Source: a virus
Direction: 5' to 3' (one strand)
Virus record (IMG/VR): IMGVR_UViG_3300025274_001348
Coordinates: 1-64,000 of that record
Length of the DNA stretch: 64,000 nucleotides
In this document: one piece after another, positions 41,376 through 49,551 of the stretch
How positions within the stretch are numbered: the first letter of the stretch is position 1
How the letters are laid out: each line of letters opens with the position of its first letter
The notes under the pieces: model-generated
Seen by the model: the letters and a program-made list of their open reading frames with translations, nothing else
The model's database searches: none
Told to the model about the DNA's origin: nothing
Program-made: the position numbers and the translations under genes

Positions 41376-41942
41376 ATGAATAGATTAAAAGGTATGACTT
41401 GTTATCTATGCGGCGCGATGGATCGCGTGTCTGATGGGGGCGAAGGATGGCGAGAATGGATCACTCCTCATCTTTACGATCTTGGGGTAGGCGTGTATAA
41501 TCCTTGTAACAAGCCTAGTGATTTCGCACCAGAAGACGAGAACACTAGGAACGCCATTAATTATTACAAGGAGATGGGCAACCATGAGAAGGTTGCTGAA
41601 ATAATGAAACCTATTTGCGCAGTTGATCTACGCATGGTAGACATCGCGCACTTTCTAGTAATGAGCCTAGATTTAGATGTGCATATGTGTGGATCATATC
41701 ATGAAGCATTCATGGCGGTGTTTCAAAAGAAGCCCGTACTCATCATGTGTGAGCAGGGTAAGAACGCTCTTCCTAATTGGCTGTATGGAGTCATGCCAAA
41801 CGAAACCATGTTTTCTAGCTGGGAAGACTTACTTAATTACCTAGAACACATTAACAGTGCAGAAGAAGTAGACCATCTAGATAGATGGAGGTTTTTCGAT
41901 TTCGAGAAAGTATATGGAGTAGCTGATGGTACGACAACTTAG
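41376..41942 (+). CDS. Nucleoside deoxyribosyltransferase-like protein, 188 aa
   Basis: Phage-type Rossmann-like fold with MTCYLCGAMDRVSDGGEGWR at the N-terminus, then IMKPICAVDLRMVDIAHFLV and the catalytic-type Asp/Glu region DVHMCGSYHEAFMAVFQKK. These proteins transfer or hydrolyse deoxyribosyl groups on nucleosides; many phage versions may act on modified nucleotides or NAD. The C-terminal half is more acidic. Behind a terminator with a separate start region; own promoter not seen. Confidence 0.75.
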   Translation: MNRLKGMTCYLCGAMDRVSDGGEGWREWITPHLYDLGVGVYNPCNKPSDFAPEDENTRNAINYYKEMGNHEKVAEIMKPICAVDLRMVDIAHFLVMSLDLDVHMCGSYHEAFMAVFQKKPVLIMCEQGKNALPNWLYGVMPNETMFSSWEDLLNYLEHINSAEEVDHLDRWRFFDFEKVYGVADGTTT

Positions 41943-42183
41943 GCAGAAAAGGATTATCAAACCGCCAGAGCCTTATAAATATCCTACGAGGTATGGCAGT
42001 CATCTATCAATGGTCGATGAAGAAAAGACCGGCGAACTGAACAAGGAAAATAAAGTTGTGATTGAGGATGAACATGGTTACTATATAACGGATGAGAGTA
42101 GACTCGACAATGGACTAGCAGACCCGAAAAGATATAATTCCAACCGTTTAAAATGGTATGAAAAGGAGACACCTAATGTTTGA
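41926..42183 (+). CDS. Hypothetical charged protein, 85 aa
   Basis: Overlaps the upstream gene by 17 nt. RQLRQKRIIKPPEPYKYPTR then acidic DEEKTGELNKENKVVIEDEH and a basic C-terminus. Probably disordered. Overlaps DUF1501 by 8 nt. Confidence 0.55.
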   Translation: MVRQLRQKRIIKPPEPYKYPTRYGSHLSMVDEEKTGELNKENKVVIEDEHGYYITDESRLDNGLADPKRYNSNRLKWYEKETPNV

Positions 42184-43414
42184 CATTCAATTCAACCGGC
42201 GAGACTTTATGAAGGTGGGGGGCATTAGTACTGGTCTTGCCTCTCTAGGATTGTCAGATGACAACGTAGAGAATCTTCCCAACAATGAAAAGTCGGTAGT
42301 CTGGTTATGGCTAGGCGGTGGAGCAACTCATGTTGAGACATTTGATCCTAAACCAATGGCTCCAGTGGAGGTAAGATCCACTACTGGTTCGGTTATGACT
42401 AACGGAGACTTTCTCCTTGGCGGCAACTTCCTTAAGATGGCCACTAGGGGCGATAAGATCGCTGTAGTTAGATCGTTTGCCCACAGCAACTCTAGTCATA
42501 GAACTGGTACTCATTGGGTAATGACTGGACATAACTCGACTGACAATACTCCACAGTCAATGCAGCAAGAGCCGTCCTATGGTTCTATCATGTCATCGGT
42601 GTATGGAGCTAATCATCCGACAACCGGAATGCCTTCCTACGTCAAGGTTAATGGTATTTCTTTTGACGGTCCAGCTTGGTTAGGTGGTCAGTATAAGCCT
42701 TACGGAGCAAGCGGTGAGGGCGTTGAAAACCTTAAGTCAAGAGTGGAGAACAATCGTTTTCTTCAACGTCGTGATTTAGTTGGTGGACTGGATAAGCTCA
42801 AGATTGAAAACGCTCTTGAAATCTGGCCTGACTTGCGTAAGCAATCTTTTGGTCTTATTCTAGGAAAGGCTAGTGAAGCCTTCGACCTTAAGAAAGAACC
42901 AGAACCCAGCCGCAAGAAGTACGGCGGTGGTCTTGGTGAACAAATGCTTCTAGCCCGTAGGTTAGTTGAAAATGGCACTAGGTTCGTAACCATCCATTAC
43001 GGTGGATGGGATATGCATAGCAACATTGCTAAGTCCCTTAATGGTAGGATGCCTCCACTTGACCATGCTCTGTCTACTTTTATTGATGATTTGTATGATA
43101 GAGGTATGAGCAAGAATGTCTTGCTTGTAGTCACTGGTGAATTTGGTCGTACCTATCGTGTCAATAAGAATGCTGGTAGAGATCACTGGGCGCAACTTAG
43201 CCCACTGATGTTTAGCGGTGGAGATTTTGAAATGGGTAGAGTAATCGGAGAATCTACGGCTAAGGCAGAAACTCCCAAGAGTGAACCCTTTGGGCCAAAA
43301 GATGTTACCGCTACTATGTTTGCTCACTTCGGTATTGATCCTCAATTGCAGAAGATTGATTTCGCTGGTCGTCCAAGATATTTCGTGGAAAGTGATGCAA
43401 AGGTAATCCTGTGA
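42176..43414 (+). CDS. DUF1501 protein (planctomycete-type), 412 aa
   Basis: Clear DUF1501 member, an alkaline-phosphatase-like superfamily hugely expanded in Planctomycetes. N-terminal twin-arginine motif FNRRDFMKVGGI followed by a hydrophobic stretch (STGLASLGL) is a Tat export signal. VVWLWLGGGATHVETFDPKP, FAHSNSSHRTGTHWVMTGHN, GGWDMHSNI, VVTGEFGRTYRVN and GRDHWAQLSPL contain the His/Asp metal ligands. A full-length copy in a phage is a signature of gene exchange with planctomycetes. AAGGAGA precedes the ATG. Confidence 0.88.
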   Translation: MFDIQFNRRDFMKVGGISTGLASLGLSDDNVENLPNNEKSVVWLWLGGGATHVETFDPKPMAPVEVRSTTGSVMTNGDFLLGGNFLKMATRGDKIAVVRSFAHSNSSHRTGTHWVMTGHNSTDNTPQSMQQEPSYGSIMSSVYGANHPTTGMPSYVKVNGISFDGPAWLGGQYKPYGASGEGVENLKSRVENNRFLQRRDLVGGLDKLKIENALEIWPDLRKQSFGLILGKASEAFDLKKEPEPSRKKYGGGLGEQMLLARRLVENGTRFVTIHYGGWDMHSNIAKSLNGRMPPLDHALSTFIDDLYDRGMSKNVLLVVTGEFGRTYRVNKNAGRDHWAQLSPLMFSGGDFEMGRVIGESTAKAETPKSEPFGPKDVTATMFAHFGIDPQLQKIDFAGRPRYFVESDAKVIL

Positions 43415-43746
43415 TAACCCTGACAGAGAAAGCAATCAAAGAGGTCAGGAAAGTGATGCAAGACCTTCCCGAAGCAACCAACAGGCTGCTACGGGTTGGT
43501 GTTGCTGGTGGTGGATGCTCTGGGTTTGAATACAAACTGGGGTTTGTAGAACAGTCAGAGTATTCAGAAAAAACCCATAACAAGTATGAGCAGGATGGGT
43601 TGACCATGATAGTCGAAAAGAAAGCTGAACTGTTTATTGACGGTACTACTATCGACTGGATAGAGGACTTATCTAAACGTGGATTTGCTTTTAACAACCC
43701 TAATGCCGCAAGTAGCTGTGGTTGTGGGGAGAGTTTTAGTGTCTAG
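43411..43746 (+). CDS. IscA/ErpA/HesB-type iron-sulfur assembly protein, 111 aa
   Basis: A-type carrier with the three ligand Cys: GVAGGGCSGFEYKLGF near 31-46 and the C-terminal AASSCGCGESFSV. ATGA overlap with DUF1501. It would deliver Fe-S clusters to target proteins; phage versions are known from cyanophages (HesB-type). Possible clients here are the nearby oxidoreductases. Confidence 0.88.
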   Translation: MITLTEKAIKEVRKVMQDLPEATNRLLRVGVAGGGCSGFEYKLGFVEQSEYSEKTHNKYEQDGLTMIVEKKAELFIDGTTIDWIEDLSKRGFAFNNPNAASSCGCGESFSV

Positions 43747-43918
43747 ACTTGACTTAGGCTTCAATTTTAATTGTCGGTTTTTTGCCTCGGTATTTACGTG
43801 GTCGGCGCTTGTCTCAATGATTATGAATGAGTTTGTACCATCTTATTCAACTGAGATACTACTATGGTGCTGTGTTAACTGCTATATATGGGAAGGAAGA
43901 ACGCCTACTATAAAATGA
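43739..43918 (+). CDS. Small membrane protein, 59 aa (GTG start)
   Basis: GTG start behind GGGGAG with good spacing, overlapping the IscA-like gene by 8 nt. Hydrophobic core (FFASVFTWSALVSMIMNEFV and STEILLWCCVNCYIW), probably two helices, with a Cys pair in the second. Unknown function. Confidence 0.5.
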   Translation: MSRLDLGFNFNCRFFASVFTWSALVSMIMNEFVPSYSTEILLWCCVNCYIWEGRTPTIK

Positions 43919-44118
43919 AAGAGTATCCCAATAGAGCTACACATATAATTTGCGATTACATTGAGAATGTGGGGTTGAATGGGCCATTTGAGTCTATTCA
44001 ACCCCATATTCGTATGTTGTGCAAAGAAGCTAAAAAGGCACACCCCTTTTTAGGAATGTGCGCAAAAAATATCTACAACAATGCGGAATGGAATTTCATC
44101 AAACAATACTTCAAGTAA
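43888..44118 (+). CDS. Hypothetical protein, 76 aa
   Basis: Start unclear: 43888 or the ATG at 43915 (MKEYPNRATHIICDYIENVG), neither with a good ribosome-binding site. Helical, with RMLCKEAKKAHPFLGMCAKN. A terminator follows at 44121. Confidence 0.5.
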   Translation: MGRKNAYYKMKEYPNRATHIICDYIENVGLNGPFESIQPHIRMLCKEAKKAHPFLGMCAKNIYNNAEWNFIKQYFK

Positions 44119-44120
44119 AA

Positions 44121-44148
44121 GCGGCATCTTTTGCCGCTGTTTCTTTTT
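44121..44148 (+). terminator. Intrinsic terminator
   Basis: GCGGCA-N5-TGCCGC followed by TGTTTCTTTTT. Separates the IscA region from the glycan genes. Confidence 0.8.
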
Positions 44149-44201
44149 GTTCCTGCCCAGCCTTCCCGATGGTTACGAACCCCTTACGAGTCAGTAAAAT
44201 C

Positions 44202-45164
44202 ATGAACGAGTTTTTAAAAGAAGATATCATTAACGTAAAGTCTTGGTTTGACTTAGGTGATTGTAATTACGAACACGATCATAAAGACGACTCAATACCA
44301 GATTCTGGTGTTGTGTATTGCAATATAGAACACATACACAAATTTTTCAAGAAATGTGAATCTACTGTAAATAATTATGTTGTAGTTAGTGGGTTTAGCG
44401 ACTATGGTGTTGCATACCAACAACAACACCCAGTTGGAGTTGACATGCTAAAATGGATTCCGTTTGTAGAACATATGATACCTGAACTTGGATACAACCC
44501 ATTAGTTATACCACCAAGATGTGATACAGATAATTGTGATTTAAACGACACTTATTCCGTGAAGTGTTATTCCCACACAATGTCAACTTTTAAAGGCATA
44601 CCTTCAAATGTTACAAAATGGTTTTTAGTTAATTCTATGCTCTCTCAGGATAGGATTCAAGGAATACCTCTTGGTATAGGTAAAGATGCTACAGATGATA
44701 TACTCGCAACCAACCAATACGAATTGTCAGAGACAGATAACTGGGTTTACGTTAACTGGCAAAACTACACTTTAGAAAGAAAGTACCTGAAATCATTCTT
44801 CCTAAGTAATGGTTTTGACTGGGTTACATACGTTGAAGAACCAAAAGAATTTAAAGAATACTTGGATGAACTTTCCCGACATGTTTACGCTATATGCCCT
44901 CCGGGTAATGGTTTGGACTGTTATAGAATTCTAGAATGCATTTACGTTGGAACCATACCTATAGTGTTCAATAGTCCATGTATGGACTACCTTAAAGATT
45001 TACCAATACTAATTATTGACAATTTTGATGAATTAAATATTGAAAATCTAAAATCACAGTACGAATCAATATCTCAAAAGATGCAGGATTCCGGTGTGGA
45101 CAAAGCTAAATTTTCGTACTGGAAGAATGAAATTTCCCAAGCTGCAAGAGCTTTAAATGAGTGA
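44202..45164 (+). CDS. Exostosin-like (GT47-type) glycosyltransferase, 320 aa
   Basis: C-terminal half reads YAICPPGNGLDCYRILECIY then VGTIPIVFNSPCMDYLKDLP, the nucleotide-sugar binding segment of exostosin/GT47-like proteins common in planctomycetes and large viruses. The N-terminal half is divergent. Start taken at the ATG at 44202; 44169 is an in-frame alternative. Probably adds sugar to a glycan of phage or host surface. Confidence 0.78.
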   Translation: MNEFLKEDIINVKSWFDLGDCNYEHDHKDDSIPDSGVVYCNIEHIHKFFKKCESTVNNYVVVSGFSDYGVAYQQQHPVGVDMLKWIPFVEHMIPELGYNPLVIPPRCDTDNCDLNDTYSVKCYSHTMSTFKGIPSNVTKWFLVNSMLSQDRIQGIPLGIGKDATDDILATNQYELSETDNWVYVNWQNYTLERKYLKSFFLSNGFDWVTYVEEPKEFKEYLDELSRHVYAICPPGNGLDCYRILECIYVGTIPIVFNSPCMDYLKDLPILIIDNFDELNIENLKSQYESISQKMQDSGVDKAKFSYWKNEISQAARALNE

Positions 45165-46230
45165 TGCTATAAATATAATAAGCCCTATCAATCAACTAGG
45201 GTACGGTATAGCTGGATTGAACATTGTAAACACCCTGCACAAAGACGGTTATGAGGTGGGTCTCTCAATAATTGGTCAAGGAGAAGCCCCTCCTGAATAT
45301 CATCCAATGATAAAGGAGTGTGTAGATAACGCAAAGATGCCAAATTTCAACGCTCCATGTATTAGAATATGGCATCAGTTTGATATGAGTCAGTTTATCG
45401 GCAGGGGCGAAAGAATAGGGTTTCCTATTTTTGAACTTGACACTTTTACCGAACAGGAAAAACATCACCTTTCCAGTTTGGACAAAATTTTTGTTTGTAG
45501 CCAGTGGGCGAAAAACGTTGTAAAAGAAAACAATATCAAAGTTGATACTTGCGTAATCCCCCTTGGAGTAAACAGAGATATCTTTTTAAGATCTGACGCC
45601 CCGCGTAAAAATACAATCTTCTTCAACTGTGGAAAATGGGAAAAAAGAAAGGGTCACGATACCCTACCGGAAATTTTTTCCAAAGCTTTTACGTCGGAAG
45701 ACGACGTGGAATTATGGATGATGTGCGAGAACCCATTTTGTGGCCCAGAAGAAAATCATGCTTGGGCAGATTCTTATAAGAGGTCTGGATTGGGTGATAA
45801 GATAAGACTTATTCCACGCCAGCAGAGCCAAGAAGAGGTGTATAATATTATGAAGCAAACCGACTGCGGAGTGTTTCCATCCAGAGCAGAAGGCTGGAAT
45901 TTAGAGTTATTGGAGATGATGTCCTGTGGCAAACATGTGATCGCTACCAACTATTCCGCACATACAGAATTTTGCAATAAGGACAATTGTCATCTCGTAG
46001 AAATAAACAGCCTAGAGGAAGCTAAAGACGACAAATGGTTTTTTGGGGGAGGTAATTGGGGATCTATTAAAGAGCTAGAAATAGACCAAATTGTTTCTCA
46101 TATGCAGGAAATCCACAAACTCAAACAAGAACAAAATCTGAAAATTAATAGCGCCGGAATTGAAACAGCGGAAAAGTTTTCTTGGAATAATACCGTGAAG
46201 GAAATTATATGTGGAATGTCCCAGATATAA
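45157..46230 (+). CDS. GT4-family glycosyltransferase, 357 aa
   Basis: GT-B fold: donor-site motifs FNCGKWEKRKGHDTLPEIF, DCGVFPSRAEGWNLELLEMM and SCGKHVIATNYSAHTEFC, including the EGxxxxxLE pattern for the nucleotide-sugar ribose. Overlaps the previous gene by 8 nt and the next by 22 nt. Retaining mechanism by family; acceptor not readable. Confidence 0.85.
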   Translation: MSDAINIISPINQLGYGIAGLNIVNTLHKDGYEVGLSIIGQGEAPPEYHPMIKECVDNAKMPNFNAPCIRIWHQFDMSQFIGRGERIGFPIFELDTFTEQEKHHLSSLDKIFVCSQWAKNVVKENNIKVDTCVIPLGVNRDIFLRSDAPRKNTIFFNCGKWEKRKGHDTLPEIFSKAFTSEDDVELWMMCENPFCGPEENHAWADSYKRSGLGDKIRLIPRQQSQEEVYNIMKQTDCGVFPSRAEGWNLELLEMMSCGKHVIATNYSAHTEFCNKDNCHLVEINSLEEAKDDKWFFGGGNWGSIKELEIDQIVSHMQEIHKLKQEQNLKINSAGIETAEKFSWNNTVKEIICGMSQI

Positions 46231-47117
46231 ACGCGATTAAATATTTTTCGATTGTTGATGAAGCACTAACTAATGATGAATTATTCAAAATCTTTAAACG
46301 GAATCATGACTACTATTCAATAGTAGGGATGTCATGTCAATCAGAGGCGGAATGGATGATAGGCAAACTGAAAGATAACGATGATATAAGCCTGAACATA
46401 GAAAAATTCAAGAGAAATGATACGATAGGTGATCCCGAATTATTTGAATCAAAAGAGTACGGTTTAATTTCTGCCAACACTGTAAGATATATTAACTCGT
46501 TACAAAATATACAAAAACATATAGGAAGTCTTCACGGGAAAGACATCGTTGAGATTGGAGTGGGGTATGGTGGCCTCTGTTACATCCTGTCCACTTTTTA
46601 CAACATTAAATCGTACAGACTAGTAGACGTGCCTAACGTGGCTTTGCTTGCGGTAAAATATTTGAGAGCTTTGGGATTGAATACAAGTCTTGTAACAGAA
46701 AGAAGCATAGAAGTCAATTTTGACCACAAAACCTCAGTGATTCCCAAACACTTTGATACCCATCTTACTCCTAGTATTGTTGATACAATATCCGAAAATG
46801 GTAGAGAACCTAGAGTTGATTTTGTCAACCCCTCTGTGTCCAACACCCTGAACCGCTCTCCAGATCTATTTATAAGCGAGTATTGTATTTCGGAAATGAA
46901 CGACGATGGTATAGATCATTTTTACGAGAACTACATTCAGCGCTCTAAAAACATTTATATCTTTTCAAACCTGTGGGATAAAAAAAGGAAAGAACAATTC
47001 TTATCTAAACTAGGTGAAAAATTCAACCTAACCGTGTTTGATGATCCTCTACCTCACGAAACAAAAATTTGTCCCGAGAAAACGAACTACATAATAATGG
47101 GAAAAAGGAGACTATAA
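46209..47117 (+). CDS. Sugar O-methyltransferase-like protein, 302 aa
   Basis: SAM-binding motif HGKDIVEIGVGYGGLCYILS, then YNIKSYRLVDVPNVALLAVK, as in putative sugar O-methyltransferases associated with surface-polysaccharide loci; SEYCISEMNDDGIDHFYENY follows. Length fits the family. Translationally coupled to the GT4 gene, so it probably caps a glycan chain. Confidence 0.75.
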   Translation: MWNVPDINAIKYFSIVDEALTNDELFKIFKRNHDYYSIVGMSCQSEAEWMIGKLKDNDDISLNIEKFKRNDTIGDPELFESKEYGLISANTVRYINSLQNIQKHIGSLHGKDIVEIGVGYGGLCYILSTFYNIKSYRLVDVPNVALLAVKYLRALGLNTSLVTERSIEVNFDHKTSVIPKHFDTHLTPSIVDTISENGREPRVDFVNPSVSNTLNRSPDLFISEYCISEMNDDGIDHFYENYIQRSKNIYIFSNLWDKKRKEQFLSKLGEKFNLTVFDDPLPHETKICPEKTNYIIMGKRRL

Positions 47118-47357
47118 ATGGCCTCTATTTTTATCTACGAAGATCAAAAAACCGGAGAACTTTTTCATTACAAAAGAAGGGGTTCGCACAGAAAAAATGG
47201 CAGAAGGTTAGTTTTTATTAAGAAGTCAAGGGCGGAAACCTCATCAAATCATATTTTAAACAGAATAGAAGAATCCTACAGCGACGAAAAGGCTGGATAT
47301 CCACCTAATTGCAACAAGGGATACGTAGAAAAAAATGGCAAGTGTGTACCAGAATAG
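47118..47357 (+). CDS. Hypothetical basic protein with Cys pair, 79 aa
   Basis: Adjacent to the methyltransferase stop. MASIFIYEDQKTGELFHYKR then a C-terminal CNKGYVEKNGKCVPE, a motif seen in small exported or phage proteins of unknown role. No signal peptide. Confidence 0.55.
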   Translation: MASIFIYEDQKTGELFHYKRRGSHRKNGRRLVFIKKSRAETSSNHILNRIEESYSDEKAGYPPNCNKGYVEKNGKCVPE

Positions 47358-47368
47358 GGGAAGGACTG

Positions 47369-47560
47369 ATGAGAACTCTTAAGAATACTCACAAGTGGCT
47401 CGGTAGCATAAATCAAGAAAGAAAACAACTTCTGAAGAACTTATCTAGGATAAATAAAAAGCTGGACGATCTTCAGCACAAAGAGGACAGGTTAGTCAGG
47501 GACTTAGAAGCTCACGTAAAACTGGATACTTCTGACTTGCCGCCTTCTAGGACTAAATGA
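47369..47560 (+). CDS. Small coiled-coil protein, 63 aa
   Basis: Basic heptad-patterned helix (QERKQLLKNLSRINKKLDDL) with HKEDRLVRDLEAHVK. ATG behind GGGGAAGGACTG. Role unknown. Confidence 0.55.
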   Translation: MRTLKNTHKWLGSINQERKQLLKNLSRINKKLDDLQHKEDRLVRDLEAHVKLDTSDLPPSRTK

Positions 47561-47570
47561 GGAACTGATC

Positions 47571-48452
47571 GTGATATCCACTATTGTCTTTTCAAAAGAC
47601 AGAGCTTGTCAGTTAGATTTCTTGTTGACAAGTTTAATTCAAAATGACAACGGGTTATTCGACATCAATGTTTTGTATAGACATTCAAACGATGAATTTA
47701 AAACTGGCTATGAAAAATTGATAAAGAAATACCCGTTTTTAAATTGGATTCAGGAGACTGATTTTCAAAAAGATACAACCGACCTTGTAAAAAAAGGAGG
47801 TGATCTAGTCTGTTTTTTTGTGGACGATAACATCCTATATCGTAAAATAGAAGTTGATGAAGATATCATAACAAAACTTTTTGACAATAGGGATGTTTTT
47901 TGCTTGTCTTTAAGGCTCGGAACCAATACTATTGTTCAGAATGAATACACGATGCAGGACTGTGTTCTTCCTATAAGAGGAGAGATAGCTGAAGATACGT
48001 TTTTTATATGGAACTGGATCTCTCAATGCGAGCATTGCAGAGCACCTTTAACGGGTAATTATGCGTATCCTTTTTCGGTTGATGGTCATATTTTTAAGAA
48101 AAGTTTAGTGGAGAAGTTCATAGGAAATGAAGACGATTTTGTTAAAATCAAATTTTCAACACCCAACGCTTTTGAAGGAGGCATATGGGATAAGGGGTGG
48201 GAAGTGGATGATTTTCCTAAAAGTATGTCTTCCTTCAAAGAAAGCTTAGTCGTAAATACACCATTGAACTTAGTAGGCTCTTCAGAAAACATGTCTGGTC
48301 AAAAATTTGGAGTTTCCCTAGAGGAACTCAATAAAAAGTATTTAGAGGGACACGATCCAGACTTGGACAATATGGATTTTTCAAACATTCAAGGATGTCA
48401 TCAAGAAATTCAACTTAAATTTAAGGAGGTTGCTAATGTTAGATCTATTTAA
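47571..48452 (+). CDS. Glycosyltransferase-like protein, paralogue 1, 293 aa (GTG start)
   Basis: Begins MISTIVFSKDRACQLDFLLT, with VCFFVDDNILYRK as a DxD-like acidic motif and later LRLGTNTIVQNEYT, FSVDGHIFKKSLVEKF and GVSLEELNKKYLEG. The same blocks recur in the protein at 59004, so the two are paralogues. GT2-like by the N-terminal pattern, though weak. GTG start with GGAACTGATC upstream. Likely part of glycan synthesis. Confidence 0.65.
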   Translation: MISTIVFSKDRACQLDFLLTSLIQNDNGLFDINVLYRHSNDEFKTGYEKLIKKYPFLNWIQETDFQKDTTDLVKKGGDLVCFFVDDNILYRKIEVDEDIITKLFDNRDVFCLSLRLGTNTIVQNEYTMQDCVLPIRGEIAEDTFFIWNWISQCEHCRAPLTGNYAYPFSVDGHIFKKSLVEKFIGNEDDFVKIKFSTPNAFEGGIWDKGWEVDDFPKSMSSFKESLVVNTPLNLVGSSENMSGQKFGVSLEELNKKYLEGHDPDLDNMDFSNIQGCHQEIQLKFKEVANVRSI

Positions 48453-48633
48453 GAAGCACTGGCTTTGTCTTTTATTGGGAGTCGGACTGGGTTACTCACT
48501 TCACTGGTGTCCATTGCTTGGACATAGTCACGTATGCCCTCACGCCGCAGCAAATGCATGCGCCTGTGATGATTGCGAATGTGGCGCAGACTGTGCTTGT
48601 CTAATCGGGGAAGTATGTGGATGTAAGGGCTGA
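48436..48633 (+). CDS. Membrane-anchored Cys-rich protein, 65 aa
   Basis: One N-terminal helix (WLCLLLGVGLGYSLHWC) followed by a Cys-rich tail (CACDDCECGADCACLIGEVC) with about a dozen Cys plus His and Asp. Looks like a metallothionein-type metal binder at the membrane. Excellent ribosome-binding site AAGGAGG. Unusual for a phage; metal protection or a redox role is possible. Confidence 0.65.
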   Translation: MLDLFKKHWLCLLLGVGLGYSLHWCPLLGHSHVCPHAAANACACDDCECGADCACLIGEVCGCKG

Positions 48634-48648
48634 GTAGTAAAATAATTT

Positions 48649-48675
48649 AACACCAGTTGGTGTTTTTATTTTCTC
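48649..48675 (+). terminator. Intrinsic terminator
   Basis: AACACC-AGTT-GGTGTT followed by a T-rich tract to about 48674. Confidence 0.8.
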
Positions 48676-48703
48676 GTTTTTTTACTTCAGTGGAGAGCTA
48701 GCA

Positions 48704-48877
48704 ATGATTAGTAAAGTTCAAGGTCTTTTTGGCTCGCGTAGATTCTGGGTCGCCGTTGGCGGCGTGGTTTTTGTTATCTTTGACGGTGTGGGCCTCGGTA
48801 TATCCGCAGATCAAGTAAACCATTTGGTTCTGTTGGGCGGCGCTTGGATCGTTGGTGACAGTCTTCGATCAGCTTAA
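48704..48877 (+). CDS. Small membrane protein, holin-like, 57 aa
   Basis: Two hydrophobic stretches (FWVAVGGVVFVIFDGVGLG and VNHLVLLGGAWIVGDSL) with a short polar turn containing SADQ. The N-terminus is basic (MISKVQGLFGSRR). Size and topology fit a class II-like holin or a small phage membrane protein; no lysin lies directly next to it. Good ribosome-binding site GTGGAGAGC. Confidence 0.55.
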   Translation: MISKVQGLFGSRRFWVAVGGVVFVIFDGVGLGISADQVNHLVLLGGAWIVGDSLRSA

Positions 48878-48902
48878 TTGCTAGACACAAAGGAAGGATT
48901 AA

Positions 48903-49091
48903 ATGGACGTATCCAAAGCTGTAAATGCTCATTTCGAAGCTAAGAAGGCAGAAGCCCTTGTTAGATATCTCCTGTACACCAATAATGCCGTAGGAATTGG
49001 AGATCATTCTAATATCGTAGAAGAAGCTATAAAAGCTATCGAAGATTATGAGCATGCTGAAAGCTGTCTAAAAGCTTTATCGAAAGTTTAG
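48903..49091 (+). CDS. Hypothetical helical protein, 62 aa
   Basis: MDVSKAVNAHFEAKKAEALV then a helix IVEEAIKAIEDYEHAESCLK. Reads as a small antiparallel helical hairpin with one Cys. GGAAGGATTAA precedes the ATG. Function unknown. Confidence 0.6.
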   Translation: MDVSKAVNAHFEAKKAEALVRYLLYTNNAVGIGDHSNIVEEAIKAIEDYEHAESCLKALSKV

Positions 49092-49094
49092 TTA

Positions 49095-49499
49095 ATGAAA
49101 CTTATAGCGGCTATTAAAAAGTTTTTTTCTCGAAAAGAGAAAGAAAAAGAGAAAGCGTTAGCTTCTTTAAAATTTGAAGTTGATTCTGCCGGGGATATAT
49201 GGATAGATTGCTCTTGGCAGGATCAACCTGCCGCTAATATAATCTTTGCTGACCTCATGTACAAGGTCATGGACGGCGAGCTTTTTGCAGAAACCCTTTC
49301 TTTCATAAAAGAGGAGTGTGAAAAACGAAACAAACTGGATAACTTCATTGAGATATGGGCATATCTACACACCATGGAACAGGAGCTTAATGAAGAAGAA
49401 GCTTCAGAAGCTTCAGAAGATTCTACTGTAGTTAGTCCAACCAAGATGCTAGATATCTATAAACCAAAGATTATCCCCGATGATGAACACCTGATATAA
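49095..49499 (+). CDS. Hypothetical acidic protein, 134 aa
   Basis: N-terminal basic helix (KFFSRKEKEKEKALASLKFE), a DxxGDxW segment (SAGDIWIDCSWQD), then a long helical part and an acidic Ser/Glu/Ala-rich stretch (EEEASEASEDSTVV). Unrecognised. A weak AT-rich terminator-like hairpin follows (49498-49516). Confidence 0.6.
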   Translation: MKLIAAIKKFFSRKEKEKEKALASLKFEVDSAGDIWIDCSWQDQPAANIIFADLMYKVMDGELFAETLSFIKEECEKRNKLDNFIEIWAYLHTMEQELNEEEASEASEDSTVVSPTKMLDIYKPKIIPDDEHLI

Positions 49500-49551
49500 A
49501 AGATATTTTATCTTTTAGACTGGTGTAATTATCCCACAAAAAGGTGCTAGA

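Noticed and set aside
43679-43918. A longer version of the small membrane protein starting at 43679
   Set aside because: It would overlap most of the IscA-like C-terminus including its Cys ligands; the GTG at 43739 with GGGGAG is more natural.
49498-49516. AT-rich hairpin after the 49095 gene as a firm terminator
   Set aside because: Only a 7-bp AT-rich stem with a short T-tract; kept as a remark in the gene entry rather than as a feature.
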